Position numbers and translations under genes: made by a program
Source: a bacterium
GTDB lineage: Bacteria; SAR324; XYD2-FULL-50-16
Assembly (NCBI GenBank): GCA_018829445.1
Contig: JAHJTV010000028.1
Span: 1-64,000, forward strand
Reading direction: 5' to 3'
Length of the DNA stretch: 64,000 nucleotides
Part shown: positions 36,556 to 48,915 of the stretch, in pieces
How positions within the stretch are numbered: the first letter of the stretch is position 1
How the letters are laid out: every line of letters starts with the position of its first letter
Notes under the pieces: generated by a model
The model's input: the letters and a program-made list of their open reading frames with translations, nothing else
Databases searched by the model: none
What the model was told of the DNA's origin: nothing

Positions 36556-39500
36556 CTAAAACCTGACAACTTCAACATTATTAAGCATTTTCTGAAATTG
36601 ATCACTCCAGTTTTCACCCCCTGCCTTCATTGCCAGGTCAACCGCAATGTGGCGGGGCTGAACCTTCAGGCGACTATTCCTTCCTAATCCTTGCAGACAG
36701 GAGGGGCAGTTGGTTAGCAGGGTCGTGGTCACATCGGTTTTCGACATCGCCTCTTCAATGGCAATCGCCTTTCTTTGACGCAGGGAATCGGTGATATCCG
36801 GTCGGCTGAGAGCCATGGTTCCGGCTTCAGAACAACAATGAGGCACGTTAACCAGATTATAAACGCCATAATTTTGAAACAGAGCTGCCGCCGTTCCCTT
36901 CAGGGAGTCGTGGCAGGGGGTGTGGTAAAGACATGAATCGTTGACATCGACCGAAAGCCCGTTTTTTACCACAAAACGGCTGACATCCTCAATGGGGGCC
37001 TTGAATATACTATCTCCTCCAATATCGATCAGCGCTTCCATGCAGGTACCGCAACTGACCAGGCAGGCATCAAGGTTCAGGTAGTTGAACATTTTGGATA
37101 TCTGGCTGAACAGGATACTGTTTCTCAAGGTAATGCGTGTGTGACTGTCGGTTTTTGCATTTACCTTGGCTGGAAATCCGCAACACAGGTAGGGAGGAGG
37201 CAAGACAACCTGCAACCCAATCTTCAGCAAAATATAAACCGCTGCCTTGGCAATATCCGAGAACAATCGTTCGGAACCGCAACCGGGAAAATAAAAAACT
37301 GCCCGATTTGGTTCTGTCAGAGGCGAAATCACCAGGGCCTGGTTTTCCTCACAAGTGGGTAAAATATCCCAGATACTTTCTGCTGCAGCAGGCGTCATGG
37401 GGGAATGAAGATATTTAAAGGGAGATCCCGGAGAAATCTGTCCATTCTGCAACAGGGGAGCCATCACTCTGGAACCCAGTCGTTGGAGAGAACTTCCGCC
37501 CCGCAGGATTGCCTTTTTAAAGATTGAATTCAATAGTGGCGAACGGCTTTCCAGATATCCCAGCGACATTTTCGTGGCCAGAGGAGTATGTTTAAACTTC
37601 TGAGTGCTGAGAATCTCCCTTTCCAGAATCGAAACCTCTCCTGTATCGATATCCACCGGACAGGGCTTTGCACATTTGTGACAGATGGTGCAGTGATCAG
37701 CAATATCCTCCAGCTGTTTGAGGGACTCAAAGCGAGTTGAATGCGATCGTTGGGCAGTGTATAATAATGCTTCAATCAATGATCCGATGGCCAGGTTTTT
37801 ATTGCGGGGGTGAAAAAACAGGTTAGCTGCCGGATAAAAGACACAACAGTCCGGTTTACATTTCCCGCAACGAATACACTTGGCTATGTTTTCCGAGAGT
37901 TTTTCCAGTGATCCTTTCTGAAGTATACGGGCTTCCAATTCCAGCAGGTTAAAGGATGGGGTGAAAACCTGATTGGGGATATTTGGATCGGATAGCTTTC
38001 CCGGGTTCATCAACCCTTTGGGATCAACTGTTTTTCGATATGCGGCCAGCTGATCCAATCTTTCCTGATCAAGGTATTTAAGTTTGGTAATACCGATCCC
38101 ATGTTCTCCGCTGACCACACCTCCCAGTTTAATCGACTTATCCATTACGATGTCTGCAGCTCTTTTGGCTCTTTCCATCATCTCCCGATCATTGGAGAAA
38201 ACAGGGATGTTAACATGAACATTACCATCGCCGGCATGCATGTGGGTTGCAATCACAATCAAACGGGATCTGACTTCCGAGATAATCTTTTCGATCCTGG
38301 CTCTGACCTGTTTGTAGCCCCTGACCAGATCCAACAGATCGGTTTCCAGGGTTTTGACTATACTTCGGGAACGCAGCTTTTCGCCGCTAATCGAAAAAAT
38401 CTCATCAAGTGCAGCCTGACAAAGAGTTGTAAATCTAACGTTTTTCCCCGCCAACCATTCGGGAGTTTCCAGTGGTTCGGCTGTCTCCAGGTATTCCTGA
38501 AGCTGCCGGGTCAGGGAGGTTTGATTATAACGTTCCTCTTCAATATTGGTATTTTCGATAAAACGGGTAAATTCAGATATTTTGTCCAGGGGCAAAACAA
38601 CATCCTCGTTCAATTTGAAGGCATTTGTCCGGGATGCGATGGCACCCAGTCGTTTGCGGTCCTGCCAGTATCGATTTGCTTCTTCCCGGTTTGAAGCAGT
38701 ATAAATAAAGGTATTGTTGTATCCTTCCAGCAGGTGGTTTAACTTCTCCACACCTCGGGTAACCTGTTCGGGTGTGTGACCGACAATATCGATCAGTAAA
38801 ACGGCTTTCGGGACTTCCCGTTTTGCAGATTTGACCTTATATTGAATCGCTTTTACGTATTCCTCATCAAAATGTTCCAGAGCAAATAGCGCTTCCTCGC
38901 CTCTGTTCACAAAAGACTTCGAGATTTCCAGGATCACCTCTCCGGCTTCGTCAAAATTCTTCCCGAAAAACTCAATACAGCAGGTGCGCTTCTCGGCATA
39001 AGCTTGATGCAGGATAAAACGGGCGGAAGTGATAATCCCGTCAGTGCCCTCTTTTTGGATTCCCGGCAGGTTTCCCAGGCATTTATTGGTGATATCTTTC
39101 CAGAGACCTTTTTTGCGAACGTCATCCCCCCTCATAGTAATGGTGGTGGAATGGTGAATGGTGAGGTTTTTAACTTGAAAACGTACGATATCATCCGGCA
39201 GTATTTTTCTGCAGGGATGATCGAGGCGACAGACTTCAATTTGGTTGCCGTCCGGCATTGCCATTTTGTAGGAATAAACATTATCGATGGCCGTTCCCCA
39301 CAACACAGCGGTTTTACCCCCTGCGTTTTCCGCAATATTCCCTCCTATGGTGCAGGCCCAGGAACTGGTGGGATCGGTGGCAAACACCAGATTTCGATCA
39401 GACGCAAATTCCATGGCATCCCCTGTGATGACTCCGGATTCCAACTCAAGTAGCGTCAGTGTGGAGGTTATGTTGTCACCATTCTCCACAGTTTTCTCAA

Positions 39501-40173
39501 CAATCCCGCGAATACGGTTGAGCTTTTCCACATTGATAATGACAATATTTTCTCCGACAGGAACAGCACCACCGGTCAACCCGGTTCCTGCACCACGGGG
39601 AATTACACCCAACTCCAATGATGATAGGGCCGAAATCAGAGGGGCAACCTGTTCTTCATCTGTCGGCCTGATCACAGCTAAAGGGAGATATAGTCGCCAG
39701 TCGGTAGCGTCAGTAACATGAGAGACCAATGTCAAGGGGTCAAAAAAAATATTCTTCTTTCCCACAATCGGTCCCAGCTTAGCCTGCAGCTTTTCCCGCA
39801 AGATTACCACCATGTCCAGACGCTGTTTAAACTTCTTATATAAATCACGGCAACGGGAGGTGATAAATTCCACATCCTCATTACCACCGGCACTTATTTC
39901 AACCAGTTTCAGGTCGGTATCCAATGCTGCCAGAAAATCTTTCCTTTTTGCGGTTGAATCCAACAGATCCTGATAGAGAAAGGGATTGCGGTTAAGAATA
40001 AAAATATCTCCCAGAAACCGCATCATCAATTTAGCCGATCGACCCGTTATTCTCCGGGAACGTAACCGCTCTGATCGATCCCAGCAGTCACCTCCCAGCA
40101 AAAAACGGATAATCTGCTCGTCATCGGCGGAAGTGTAGTTAAATGGAATTTCTCGGCGGTTGGTAATTGTCAT
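36556..40173 (-). CDS. Fused FAD-linked oxidase / Fe-S / CCG oxidoreductase (DUF3683 type)
   Basis: A 1205-residue cytosolic or membrane-associated dehydrogenase. Order: DUF3683-like N-terminus (about 1-110); FAD-binding PCMH domain (RGAGTGLTGGAVPVG); FAD-oxidase C-terminal domain with HAGDGNVHVN (about 640-655) and SGEHGIGITK; two Fe-S motifs (C766-x2-C769-x2-C772 and C828-x2-C831-x2-C834); then two CCG (cysteine-rich) domains (PGCGSERLF about 964; LCCGFPAK; PHCCSEAGT). The family couples oxidation of 2-hydroxyacids such as D-lactate, glycolate or 2-hydroxyglutarate to the electron-transport chain. It unites in one chain what GlcD plus GlcF do separately. The substrate cannot be fixed from sequence. 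Monocistronic. Confidence 0.9.
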   Translation of the reverse strand: MTITNRREIPFNYTSADDEQIIRFLLGGDCWDRSERLRSRRITGRSAKLMMRFLGDIFILNRNPFLYQDLLDSTAKRKDFLAALDTDLKLVEISAGGNEDVEFITSRCRDLYKKFKQRLDMVVILREKLQAKLGPIVGKKNIFFDPLTLVSHVTDATDWRLYLPLAVIRPTDEEQVAPLISALSSLELGVIPRGAGTGLTGGAVPVGENIVIINVEKLNRIRGIVEKTVENGDNITSTLTLLELESGVITGDAMEFASDRNLVFATDPTSSWACTIGGNIAENAGGKTAVLWGTAIDNVYSYKMAMPDGNQIEVCRLDHPCRKILPDDIVRFQVKNLTIHHSTTITMRGDDVRKKGLWKDITNKCLGNLPGIQKEGTDGIITSARFILHQAYAEKRTCCIEFFGKNFDEAGEVILEISKSFVNRGEEALFALEHFDEEYVKAIQYKVKSAKREVPKAVLLIDIVGHTPEQVTRGVEKLNHLLEGYNNTFIYTASNREEANRYWQDRKRLGAIASRTNAFKLNEDVVLPLDKISEFTRFIENTNIEEERYNQTSLTRQLQEYLETAEPLETPEWLAGKNVRFTTLCQAALDEIFSISGEKLRSRSIVKTLETDLLDLVRGYKQVRARIEKIISEVRSRLIVIATHMHAGDGNVHVNIPVFSNDREMMERAKRAADIVMDKSIKLGGVVSGEHGIGITKLKYLDQERLDQLAAYRKTVDPKGLMNPGKLSDPNIPNQVFTPSFNLLELEARILQKGSLEKLSENIAKCIRCGKCKPDCCVFYPAANLFFHPRNKNLAIGSLIEALLYTAQRSHSTRFESLKQLEDIADHCTICHKCAKPCPVDIDTGEVSILEREILSTQKFKHTPLATKMSLGYLESRSPLLNSIFKKAILRGGSSLQRLGSRVMAPLLQNGQISPGSPFKYLHSPMTPAAAESIWDILPTCEENQALVISPLTEPNRAVFYFPGCGSERLFSDIAKAAVYILLKIGLQVVLPPPYLCCGFPAKVNAKTDSHTRITLRNSILFSQISKMFNYLNLDACLVSCGTCMEALIDIGGDSIFKAPIEDVSRFVVKNGLSVDVNDSCLYHTPCHDSLKGTAAALFQNYGVYNLVNVPHCCSEAGTMALSRPDITDSLRQRKAIAIEEAMSKTDVTTTLLTNCPSCLQGLGRNSRLKVQPRHIAVDLAMKAGGENWSDQFQKMLNNVEVVRF

Positions 40174-40562
40174 GATACAATGTCAAGTGGGGATGTTGCC
40201 TGAAAGATTGTCTATGAAGTGGTAAATTTTACGGAATGGAGATGTCTAACGCAATCCAAAATTTGGGTATCAATGAATCCCTACCCTCTTTCAATAATAA
40301 TCGGACTTATACCAAAGCTACACCGGGCTTACCCCTATTAACGTTTAAATGAGATTATTTTGGAAACAAAAATCTCATTTTTAAAACGGTAGGGCGGCTT
40401 TACATGGCCGCTCTACCATAATCCCCATTCTTGGAAGAATGTGCTTACTTTCGATTCTGCTTGACCTTCAAAATTCAAATCCCTATCATCTGTTTTCGAT
40501 CACGGTGTGTTTTACAGCCTGCACATGGATTTTTAATTGAAACCTTTCTTTCTAAAATTGAT
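40174..40562. repeat. Non-coding spacer with GGTAGGGCGG palindrome
   Basis: No gene. The hairpin at 40388-40417 (GGTAGGGCGGC ... GCCGCTCTACC, one G-T pair) is a member of the dispersed palindrome family. An in-frame extension of the following gene from 40431 has no ribosome-binding site and is not used. Confidence 0.7.
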
Positions 40563-42401
40563 ATGAATACGAACAAACTCTTCCAAAAAGGCAACAACCT
40601 GAAAATTATCGCAGTCTTTTTGATCAGCTTTTTTGTTTTTGTATTGGCGGTTTTTATTGCGCACCTGATGCAGACGGATTTTGGACGGATTGAAGTATCC
40701 AATGTTACTTACAAAAATTACAATGGTAAAAACATACGGGCAAAGCTTTTCAGGCCTTTGACTGCTAATGTGCACAACCATCTTCCGGGTGTGGTCTTCA
40801 TTCATGGCTATCAGAATAACAGGGAAAGCGGAGATGCCTATAATATTGAGCTGGCCAAAAGGGGATTTGTGGTGTTGGGAATTGATGCCATCGGTCGGGG
40901 AAACTCGGATACACCTTTTGATCTTGAAGACGCCAGATTTGACAGTACCTTTGGCGCCCGTACATCGGTAAGCTATTTGCGCTCCCTTCCTTTTGTGGAT
41001 CAGACGTCAGTAGGCATCATGGGCCACAGTATGGGGGCAAAATTCGCTTACGAAGTAGCTCTTGAAGATCCCACCATTCAGTCGGTAATCATAATCGGCA
41101 GTGCTTATGATGAGCGGGTGTCCAAAACCGCTCCGAGAAACATGCTGATGATAATCGGTGAATTGGATGAGTTCAGGGATTTTTTCACCAAAACCAAGGA
41201 TATCACCCGGGAATGGATGTCGACCCGATCAACTCTGAATGCCTTTCCTGATGACCAGCCACGCTTTAATACCCTATACGGCAATTTCTCCGAAGGGACG
41301 GCTCGAAAAGTGTTTAAGATTCGAATAAGCCACATACAGGAATCTCATAATAAGGCATGTATTGCTGAGGCACTGCGATGGATGAAAGATTCGTTGGGCC
41401 CCCCGAAAGCTCTCTGGAAGGATCCATTCGATCAATCATGGCCCATCAAAGAAGCCATGACACTGCTGGCGATGCTGGCGTGCTTTATTTGCACCATGCC
41501 ACTGGCGTTGTTGTTATTGAAGACAACCTTATTTCAATCTATCAGAGGACCTATTAACAGCAGATACAGCGCTTCCACCGGCGAATATCTCAAAGGTACC
41601 GCTATTAACGGTGTCTTCATGTGGTTATACCTGCCTCTGATCATGACGCTGTTTGCCGTTCATAAGTTCTTGATTCCGGTTGACTCCGTGTTTCCCATGC
41701 TGCTGGTTGATGCCATTGTCTGGTGGTTTGTCTGGATCAATATATTTGGTCTAATCGTTATACGAAGATGGTATAAAAAAAGAGGGGGTTCATCCGGCGT
41801 AACATTGTATGATCTGGGCCTCTCATACAGTAAAGGAAGATTTTCCCTGGGCAGGGAGAGAGTCTTAAAGACAATTTTGTTGGGGTTGATCCTGTTTTCT
41901 TTCCTTTACATTTTTGAGGTGCTGTCCGAAACATTTTTTCTGGTTGATTTCAGGTTTATTTATCCCCTGGTCAGTGATTTGACACCTTACCGCGTTTTGA
42001 TGTTTCTGATCTATTTCCCTTTTATACTTTTCGGATTTTTCGTCCTGACCATCTTTATTCATGGTCAGATACGACGCCTTCGGAAAAAAACCTGGCTAAA
42101 AACCTACTTCTTTTGGACCGGATCGAACATCCTGGCCCTGGTTACGCCGTTAATCCTGTTTCTGCTGGTTCAGTACATCCCGCTCCTGTCCACAGGATTT
42201 ATTCCTTTTGAAGGTCCGGGTGGTGTCTTTGTTGTGTTTATACTGGAACTGTTTTTCATCATGCTGACATTAACCATTGTGATGGTACTCTCCACCTGGT
42301 TTTTTCAGATAACAGGCAAAATATATCTCAGCGCTCTGATGAATGCCTTGATTGTTACCTGGTTGTTTGCCTCCTCCCAGGTGATCGCGCCGATTCCCTA
42401 A
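40563..42401 (+). CDS. Alpha/beta hydrolase fused to multi-pass membrane domain
   Basis: A 612-residue inner-membrane protein. TM1 (about 15-37) is followed by an alpha/beta hydrolase domain (about 55-290) with VVFIHGYQNNRESG, nucleophile elbow GHSMG (S156) and a probable active-site His in RISHIQESHNKA. From about residue 300 there are seven or so hydrophobic segments separated by short basic loops. The ATG at 40563 starts the sequence like its relatives; the upstream 44 codons are unlike protein. The hydrolase may face the periplasm and act on a lipid or peptide supplied through the membrane part, which is inference. The DUF2461 gene follows by 21 bp. Confidence 0.82.
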   Translation: MNTNKLFQKGNNLKIIAVFLISFFVFVLAVFIAHLMQTDFGRIEVSNVTYKNYNGKNIRAKLFRPLTANVHNHLPGVVFIHGYQNNRESGDAYNIELAKRGFVVLGIDAIGRGNSDTPFDLEDARFDSTFGARTSVSYLRSLPFVDQTSVGIMGHSMGAKFAYEVALEDPTIQSVIIIGSAYDERVSKTAPRNMLMIIGELDEFRDFFTKTKDITREWMSTRSTLNAFPDDQPRFNTLYGNFSEGTARKVFKIRISHIQESHNKACIAEALRWMKDSLGPPKALWKDPFDQSWPIKEAMTLLAMLACFICTMPLALLLLKTTLFQSIRGPINSRYSASTGEYLKGTAINGVFMWLYLPLIMTLFAVHKFLIPVDSVFPMLLVDAIVWWFVWINIFGLIVIRRWYKKRGGSSGVTLYDLGLSYSKGRFSLGRERVLKTILLGLILFSFLYIFEVLSETFFLVDFRFIYPLVSDLTPYRVLMFLIYFPFILFGFFVLTIFIHGQIRRLRKKTWLKTYFFWTGSNILALVTPLILFLLVQYIPLLSTGFIPFEGPGGVFVVFILELFFIMLTLTIVMVLSTWFFQITGKIYLSALMNALIVTWLFASSQVIAPIP

Positions 42402-42422
42402 CTGATCAAAACCGGTAAAAAC

Positions 42423-43115
42423 ATGAGTAAAGATAGATTGTTCCAGGGATTTTCGCCCAAAACATTGCATTTCCTTAAGAGTCTGGAGAGAAACAATAAG
42501 AAGGAATGGTTTGAAGCCCACAGGAAGGACTATGAAACCTGGCTGTTGAACCCTTTTAAAAGCCTGACAACGGATCTTGGGGGGTTTATGCTACTGATTG
42601 ATCCCATGCTGGAGATCAAACCGGTGGTAAACAAAACCATATCCAGAATTCATCGGGATACCCGGTTTTCAAAAGATAAATCTCCCTACAAATCCAATCT
42701 CTGGCTGACATTCAAGCGTCGGGTGCCAGACTGGAAGAAAACACCGGTGTTCTTTTTCGAGTTGTTTACAGACTGGTATCGATTTGGAATGGGGTTCTAC
42801 AATGCAGCTCCTGCAACCATGATCAGCTTTCGAAACAAAATTGAGAGGAATCCGGATGAGTTTTCAGCATTAATTGAGACAATCAACCGACAACAAATAT
42901 TTAAACTGGATGGTGAGGATTATAAGCGACCCCTTGGCAATGAATATCCCGCTTTGATTCAACCCTGGTACCAGAAAAAGAGTTTCTATCTTTCCTGCAA
43001 TCGTGAAACTGATGATCTGCTGATGAGTCCGGAATTGAGTGACAGGATACTGGAGGGTTTTAATATGCTGGTTCCGCTATATCGCTTTTTGTGGAAAGCT
43101 ATTGAAGTTGAATAG
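42423..43115 (+). CDS. DUF2461-family protein
   Basis: A 230-residue cytosolic protein matching DUF2461 (TIGR02453): FLKSLERNNKKEWFEAHRKDYE near the N-terminus, ISRIHRDTRFSKDKSPYKSNLWLTF in the middle and RPLGNEYPALIQPWYQKKSFYLS towards the end. Found in many bacteria and fungi, function not established. Probably cotranscribed with the membrane hydrolase. Confidence 0.92.
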   Translation: MSKDRLFQGFSPKTLHFLKSLERNNKKEWFEAHRKDYETWLLNPFKSLTTDLGGFMLLIDPMLEIKPVVNKTISRIHRDTRFSKDKSPYKSNLWLTFKRRVPDWKKTPVFFFELFTDWYRFGMGFYNAAPATMISFRNKIERNPDEFSALIETINRQQIFKLDGEDYKRPLGNEYPALIQPWYQKKSFYLSCNRETDDLLMSPELSDRILEGFNMLVPLYRFLWKAIEVE

Positions 43116-43139
43116 ATAGGGATAATTAAGAACCGACCT

Positions 43140-43169
43140 GGAAGGAGACTTCAATCCCCATCTCCTTCC
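43140..43169. terminator. Hairpin between convergent genes
   Basis: GGAAGGAGA / TCTCCTTCC, a perfect 9-bp stem with a 12-nt loop, between the DUF2461 gene and icd. Possible bidirectional terminator; no T-run is present. Confidence 0.45.
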
Positions 43170-43233
43170 GGCCAATTCCACAGTTCCAAAAGACCCTTTT
43201 AACAATCAGATCTTGCGGAATTTGCATCCTAAC

Positions 43234-45501
<2,268 letters not shown>

Positions 45502-45739
45502 TCAATCAAGGATTTACCCCCATGAAAAAACGTTTTCTAAAAATCACAGAATCGATACAAGTATCTATTATTCAACGGAGAAAGGCTTTGAGGCAAATCA
45601 ATTTTCAATCTAATTATGAAGAAGCCTCCAATGCCAGCAGTGGTTGATGATCAAAAGCATCTGCTTCATTCGATCCGATTGTTTTTACGGTTTTGATCGA
45701 TCTCCATTTCGAAAACGGAAACTTCGGTGGTCAATACAC

Positions 45740-47188
45740 TTATAAAAACTCTCGGACATTAAAAATAGCAACCATATTGGTGTGGGCTGCCAAACCGGAC
45801 ATGTTTCCCGATACAATGACATTCTCATCAATATCCAGAAACCCTTGTTGGTAACAAATTTTCACCGCCGTTTTAATGCGAAGCAGGATCGAGTTTTCTG
45901 ACACCAACTCAGTAATCAGAAGTGGTTCCAATCCCCACAGGAGTCTCATCTCCCTGACGGTTCTCTCTGAACAGGAGATCCCAAGGATGGGTATTGAGGG
46001 TCTGTATTTGGAAATCATCCTGGCAGAATGGCCCCCCTGGGTTAAACAGACAATTTTCCCCTCGGTGTAATTGATATCCCGGAATTCTTTGCAGGCAGAT
46101 GAAACCAGGTGACCGATGATTTCTGAGGTGGTCTCATGATCGGAGTCAAATTTATCGGGATCACGAAAAGGGATCATGGATTCCGACATTTTTATTATCT
46201 TTTCCATCACCGTGACGGCTTCGGCGGGGTATTTCCCGGAAGCAGTTTCAGCACTCAGCATCACCGCATCCGCTCCATCCATGATTGCATTATAAACATC
46301 CGACACTTCAGCCCTGGTAGCAATGGGGTTCTGCACCATGGACTCCAGCATTTGTGTCGCCACAATCACGGGTTTGCCTTCGATATTGCATCTGTTGATA
46401 ATCCTTTTTTGAGCCGGTATCACCTCCTGGGGCGGAATCTCGACTCCCAAATCCCCTCGGGCTACCATGATACCATCAGAGACTTTCAGGATAGCATCAA
46501 AGTTTTCCAATGCTATCGGTCGTTCAATTTTGGAGATCAATTTAATCCGGTCATTACCGAAATCTTTAAGAATACTTCTGATTCTGAGAACATCCTCAGC
46601 CGTTCCTACAAACGATACCGCAACAAATTCAGGGTCCAGTTCGGCAATCAGTTTCAGGTCTTCGATGTCCTTTTCGGTCGGAACCTTGAGGGAGATCTCG
46701 GTTGAAGGCAGATTGACGCCTTTTCTGGAGGAGATGATCCCACCTGACAGAATGGTGCAGGTTATCTCACACCCCTCGGTTTTTTCAACTCTCAGGCATA
46801 CAATTCCGTCATTGATGTAGATAAGTTCACCCACCCTGATCTCTTCGGGAAGTTTTGGGTACATGAGGGTTATCCTATTCTCGTCTCCGATAACCTCTTC
46901 TGTCGTCACCACGATTTTTTTCCCCGGTAACAAAAGGACTCCCCCCTCCTTAACCAGTCCGATTCTTATTTTGGGTCCTTGAATATCACAAAGGATGGCC
47001 AGGCTGTTATCTGTTTTTCTGATGCGATTAAAGAGCTCAATCTTATCTTCACGGGTTCCATGGGAAAAATTGATACGAGTACAATCCATTCCAATGTCTG
47101 ATAGTTCTTTTATCTTCTCCGCGGTGCTGGAGGCCGGTCCCAGGGTGCATACAATTTTTGATTTGGTGATCGCTTTTCGCGCTGTCAT
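45740..47188 (-). CDS. pyk: Pyruvate kinase
   Basis: A 482-residue glycolytic enzyme converting phosphoenolpyruvate and ADP to pyruvate and ATP. N-terminal KSKIVCTLGPASS, DIQGPKIRIG (metal/substrate), the catalytic-Lys segment KLISKIERPIALENFDAI, ARGDLGVEIP and QMLESM. The C-terminal domain (about 350-480) is present. AAGGAA lies before the ATG. Monocistronic; palindromic repeats occupy the region upstream of its start. Confidence 0.97.
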   Translation of the reverse strand: MTARKAITKSKIVCTLGPASSTAEKIKELSDIGMDCTRINFSHGTREDKIELFNRIRKTDNSLAILCDIQGPKIRIGLVKEGGVLLLPGKKIVVTTEEVIGDENRITLMYPKLPEEIRVGELIYINDGIVCLRVEKTEGCEITCTILSGGIISSRKGVNLPSTEISLKVPTEKDIEDLKLIAELDPEFVAVSFVGTAEDVLRIRSILKDFGNDRIKLISKIERPIALENFDAILKVSDGIMVARGDLGVEIPPQEVIPAQKRIINRCNIEGKPVIVATQMLESMVQNPIATRAEVSDVYNAIMDGADAVMLSAETASGKYPAEAVTVMEKIIKMSESMIPFRDPDKFDSDHETTSEIIGHLVSSACKEFRDINYTEGKIVCLTQGGHSARMISKYRPSIPILGISCSERTVREMRLLWGLEPLLITELVSENSILLRIKTAVKICYQQGFLDIDENVIVSGNMSGLAAHTNMVAIFNVREFL

Positions 47189-47901
47189 CTAATTCCTTTG
47201 TCTTTATATTTTAAAATAATTCACCCATTTTTGGATTGTAACACAACCCGCAAGTTTCTTAAACATTTTAACAAGCACATTCTGCCATGAGCAAGGTTTA
47301 TGGTAGGGCGGGGTTACATCCCATCAGCGCTTACTTAAGCAAATATTACCAAGAGCAAGGATTACGGTAGGGCGGGGTTACATCCCCGCCAGAACCAACT
47401 CAAAGGCGGCCATGTAAGGCCGCCCTACCGTTTTGAAACACTGAATTTTGTATCGAAAATATCCTTATTTAAGCGCTTATGGGGTCACATCCCCGCCTGT
47501 ACTTATTCTCAGGCGGCTATGTAAGGCTGCCCTACCGTTTTGAAAACATGATTATTTTATTTGGAATTCTCCCTTATTAAGCGCTTATGGAATCAACCCC
47601 GGCCGATAGTAACAAAACCGGGTTTAAGTCAATTGCGACACAGTCTGTAAACCTGGAATGCCAGTCATGATTTTAAGACTCCAGATCATTAGAATATGCT
47701 TCTTTTACCCTATTTTTAAGGCTTCATCAATGATTTTTTCAAAAGGAAAGGAAAACGGAGATCTTAAGGAGGGATCTTTTCTTTAGTTTTTCCACCTGGG
47801 GATTTAAGATTCAATTTTGTCTGTTGACGCATAAACCGTTATTCTGATAAGCGTTTAAGCGTCATCTTATACAAATCCCTAACAATAGAGCGGAGAGAAA
47901 A
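47189..47901. repeat. Cluster of GGTAGGGCGG palindromic repeats in a gene-free spacer
   Basis: No gene in 713 bp. Repeat modules occur at 47302-47322, 47366-47390 (GGCGGGGTTACATCCCCGCC hairpin), 47405-47429 (GGCGGCCATGTAAGGCCGCC hairpin) and 47471-47535, separated by AAGCGCTTAT-type segments (47472-47479 and 47580-47587). Modules pair as a rising GGTAGGGCGG arm and a CCGCCCTACC arm, so the whole can fold as a large imperfect palindrome. The last 300 bp before the PAP2 gene show nothing recognisable. Confidence 0.75.
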
Positions 47902-48855
47902 ATGGAGAGTTTTCTAGTGAATATCGAAAAGGGTTTGGGGTCGGATATAATTCTATGGTTCCAATCCTGGCGGACGGATGCGATTAGCGCCCTGTTTCAA
48001 CCGTTCAACTTGGCAGGAGAGGAAACCTTCTTTTTGGTCCTGCTGACAATCATATACTGGACGATCAATAAAAAAACCGGACGCCGGCTAACCATTATTT
48101 TTCTTTTTTCCGCATGGTTGAATGCTTTTTGTAAGGAGTGGTGGAAGAGACCCCGTCCGTTCCAGGTGTCGGAAAAGGTAAAATCAGCTTATTTGGTGAG
48201 CGGATACGGTCTTCCCAGTGGACATACCCAGTCCGCCACAACAATTGCATCGGTCTTAATGACGGAGACCAGAAAAAGATGGGCCATCATCCTGCTGATT
48301 CTTTACATGTTCCTGATGGGTATCTCCCGAATGGTGCACGGAGTTCATTTTCCGCAAGATGTCCTGATTGGCTGGATTTTGGGAATCCTGGTTGTCGTTG
48401 TTCTCCTCAAATTGGAAACAAAATTCGGTCGGTTTCTGGCTGACATCACCCTGAATCAGGTTATCGTGATTACCCTGCTTACCGCTGCAATCTTGCTCGG
48501 GTTAACATTTTGGACTGTACCGAATGCCAACGGTATAGAAAGTATGATTACTCCGACTGCTGTTTTGATCGGTGTGATCCCCGGGGTTTTTATTGAATCA
48601 AAACGAGTAAGGTTTTCAATTCAGGGCAGTCTGAAGCAGAAATGTCTTCGATACCTGGTGGGAATAATCACCGCTCTATTAATAAAAGAGGGATTAAAAC
48701 CGGTGCTTGGAATCATTAATGATCATAGCCTTTTTATGGAAGCTTTTGTCCGTTTTACGCGTTATTTTGCATTGGGACTCTGGATCTCTGCGGGAGCTCC
48801 ATGGCTTTTCATTAAAAGCGGATTAGCGCTCAGTGAGGATAATCAGGTTGATTAG
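47902..48855 (+). CDS. PAP2-superfamily membrane phosphatase
   Basis: A 317-residue inner-membrane protein with about eight hydrophobic segments. The three PAP2 motifs are intact: KEWWKRPRP (KX6RP), LPSGHTQS (PSGH) and SRMVHGVHFPQDV (SRX5HX3D), forming the periplasm-facing phosphatase centre for lipid phosphates such as undecaprenyl pyrophosphate or phosphatidic acid. The extra C-terminal four-helix part (about 200-317) is seen in a subset of the family. GGAG about 10 nt before the ATG. Monocistronic. Confidence 0.92.
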   Translation: MESFLVNIEKGLGSDIILWFQSWRTDAISALFQPFNLAGEETFFLVLLTIIYWTINKKTGRRLTIIFLFSAWLNAFCKEWWKRPRPFQVSEKVKSAYLVSGYGLPSGHTQSATTIASVLMTETRKRWAIILLILYMFLMGISRMVHGVHFPQDVLIGWILGILVVVVLLKLETKFGRFLADITLNQVIVITLLTAAILLGLTFWTVPNANGIESMITPTAVLIGVIPGVFIESKRVRFSIQGSLKQKCLRYLVGIITALLIKEGLKPVLGIINDHSLFMEAFVRFTRYFALGLWISAGAPWLFIKSGLALSEDNQVD

Positions 48856-48915
48856 AGGATAGAATCTTTTTGTGCCTTATAAGTCATTTTCTGCGTTTTT
48901 TAGCAGAAAATATAT

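Noticed and set aside
38101..38694. 197-codon plus-strand frame
   Set aside because: Antisense shadow of the FAD/Fe-S dehydrogenase.
46136..46705. 189-codon plus-strand frame
   Set aside because: Antisense shadow of pyruvate kinase.
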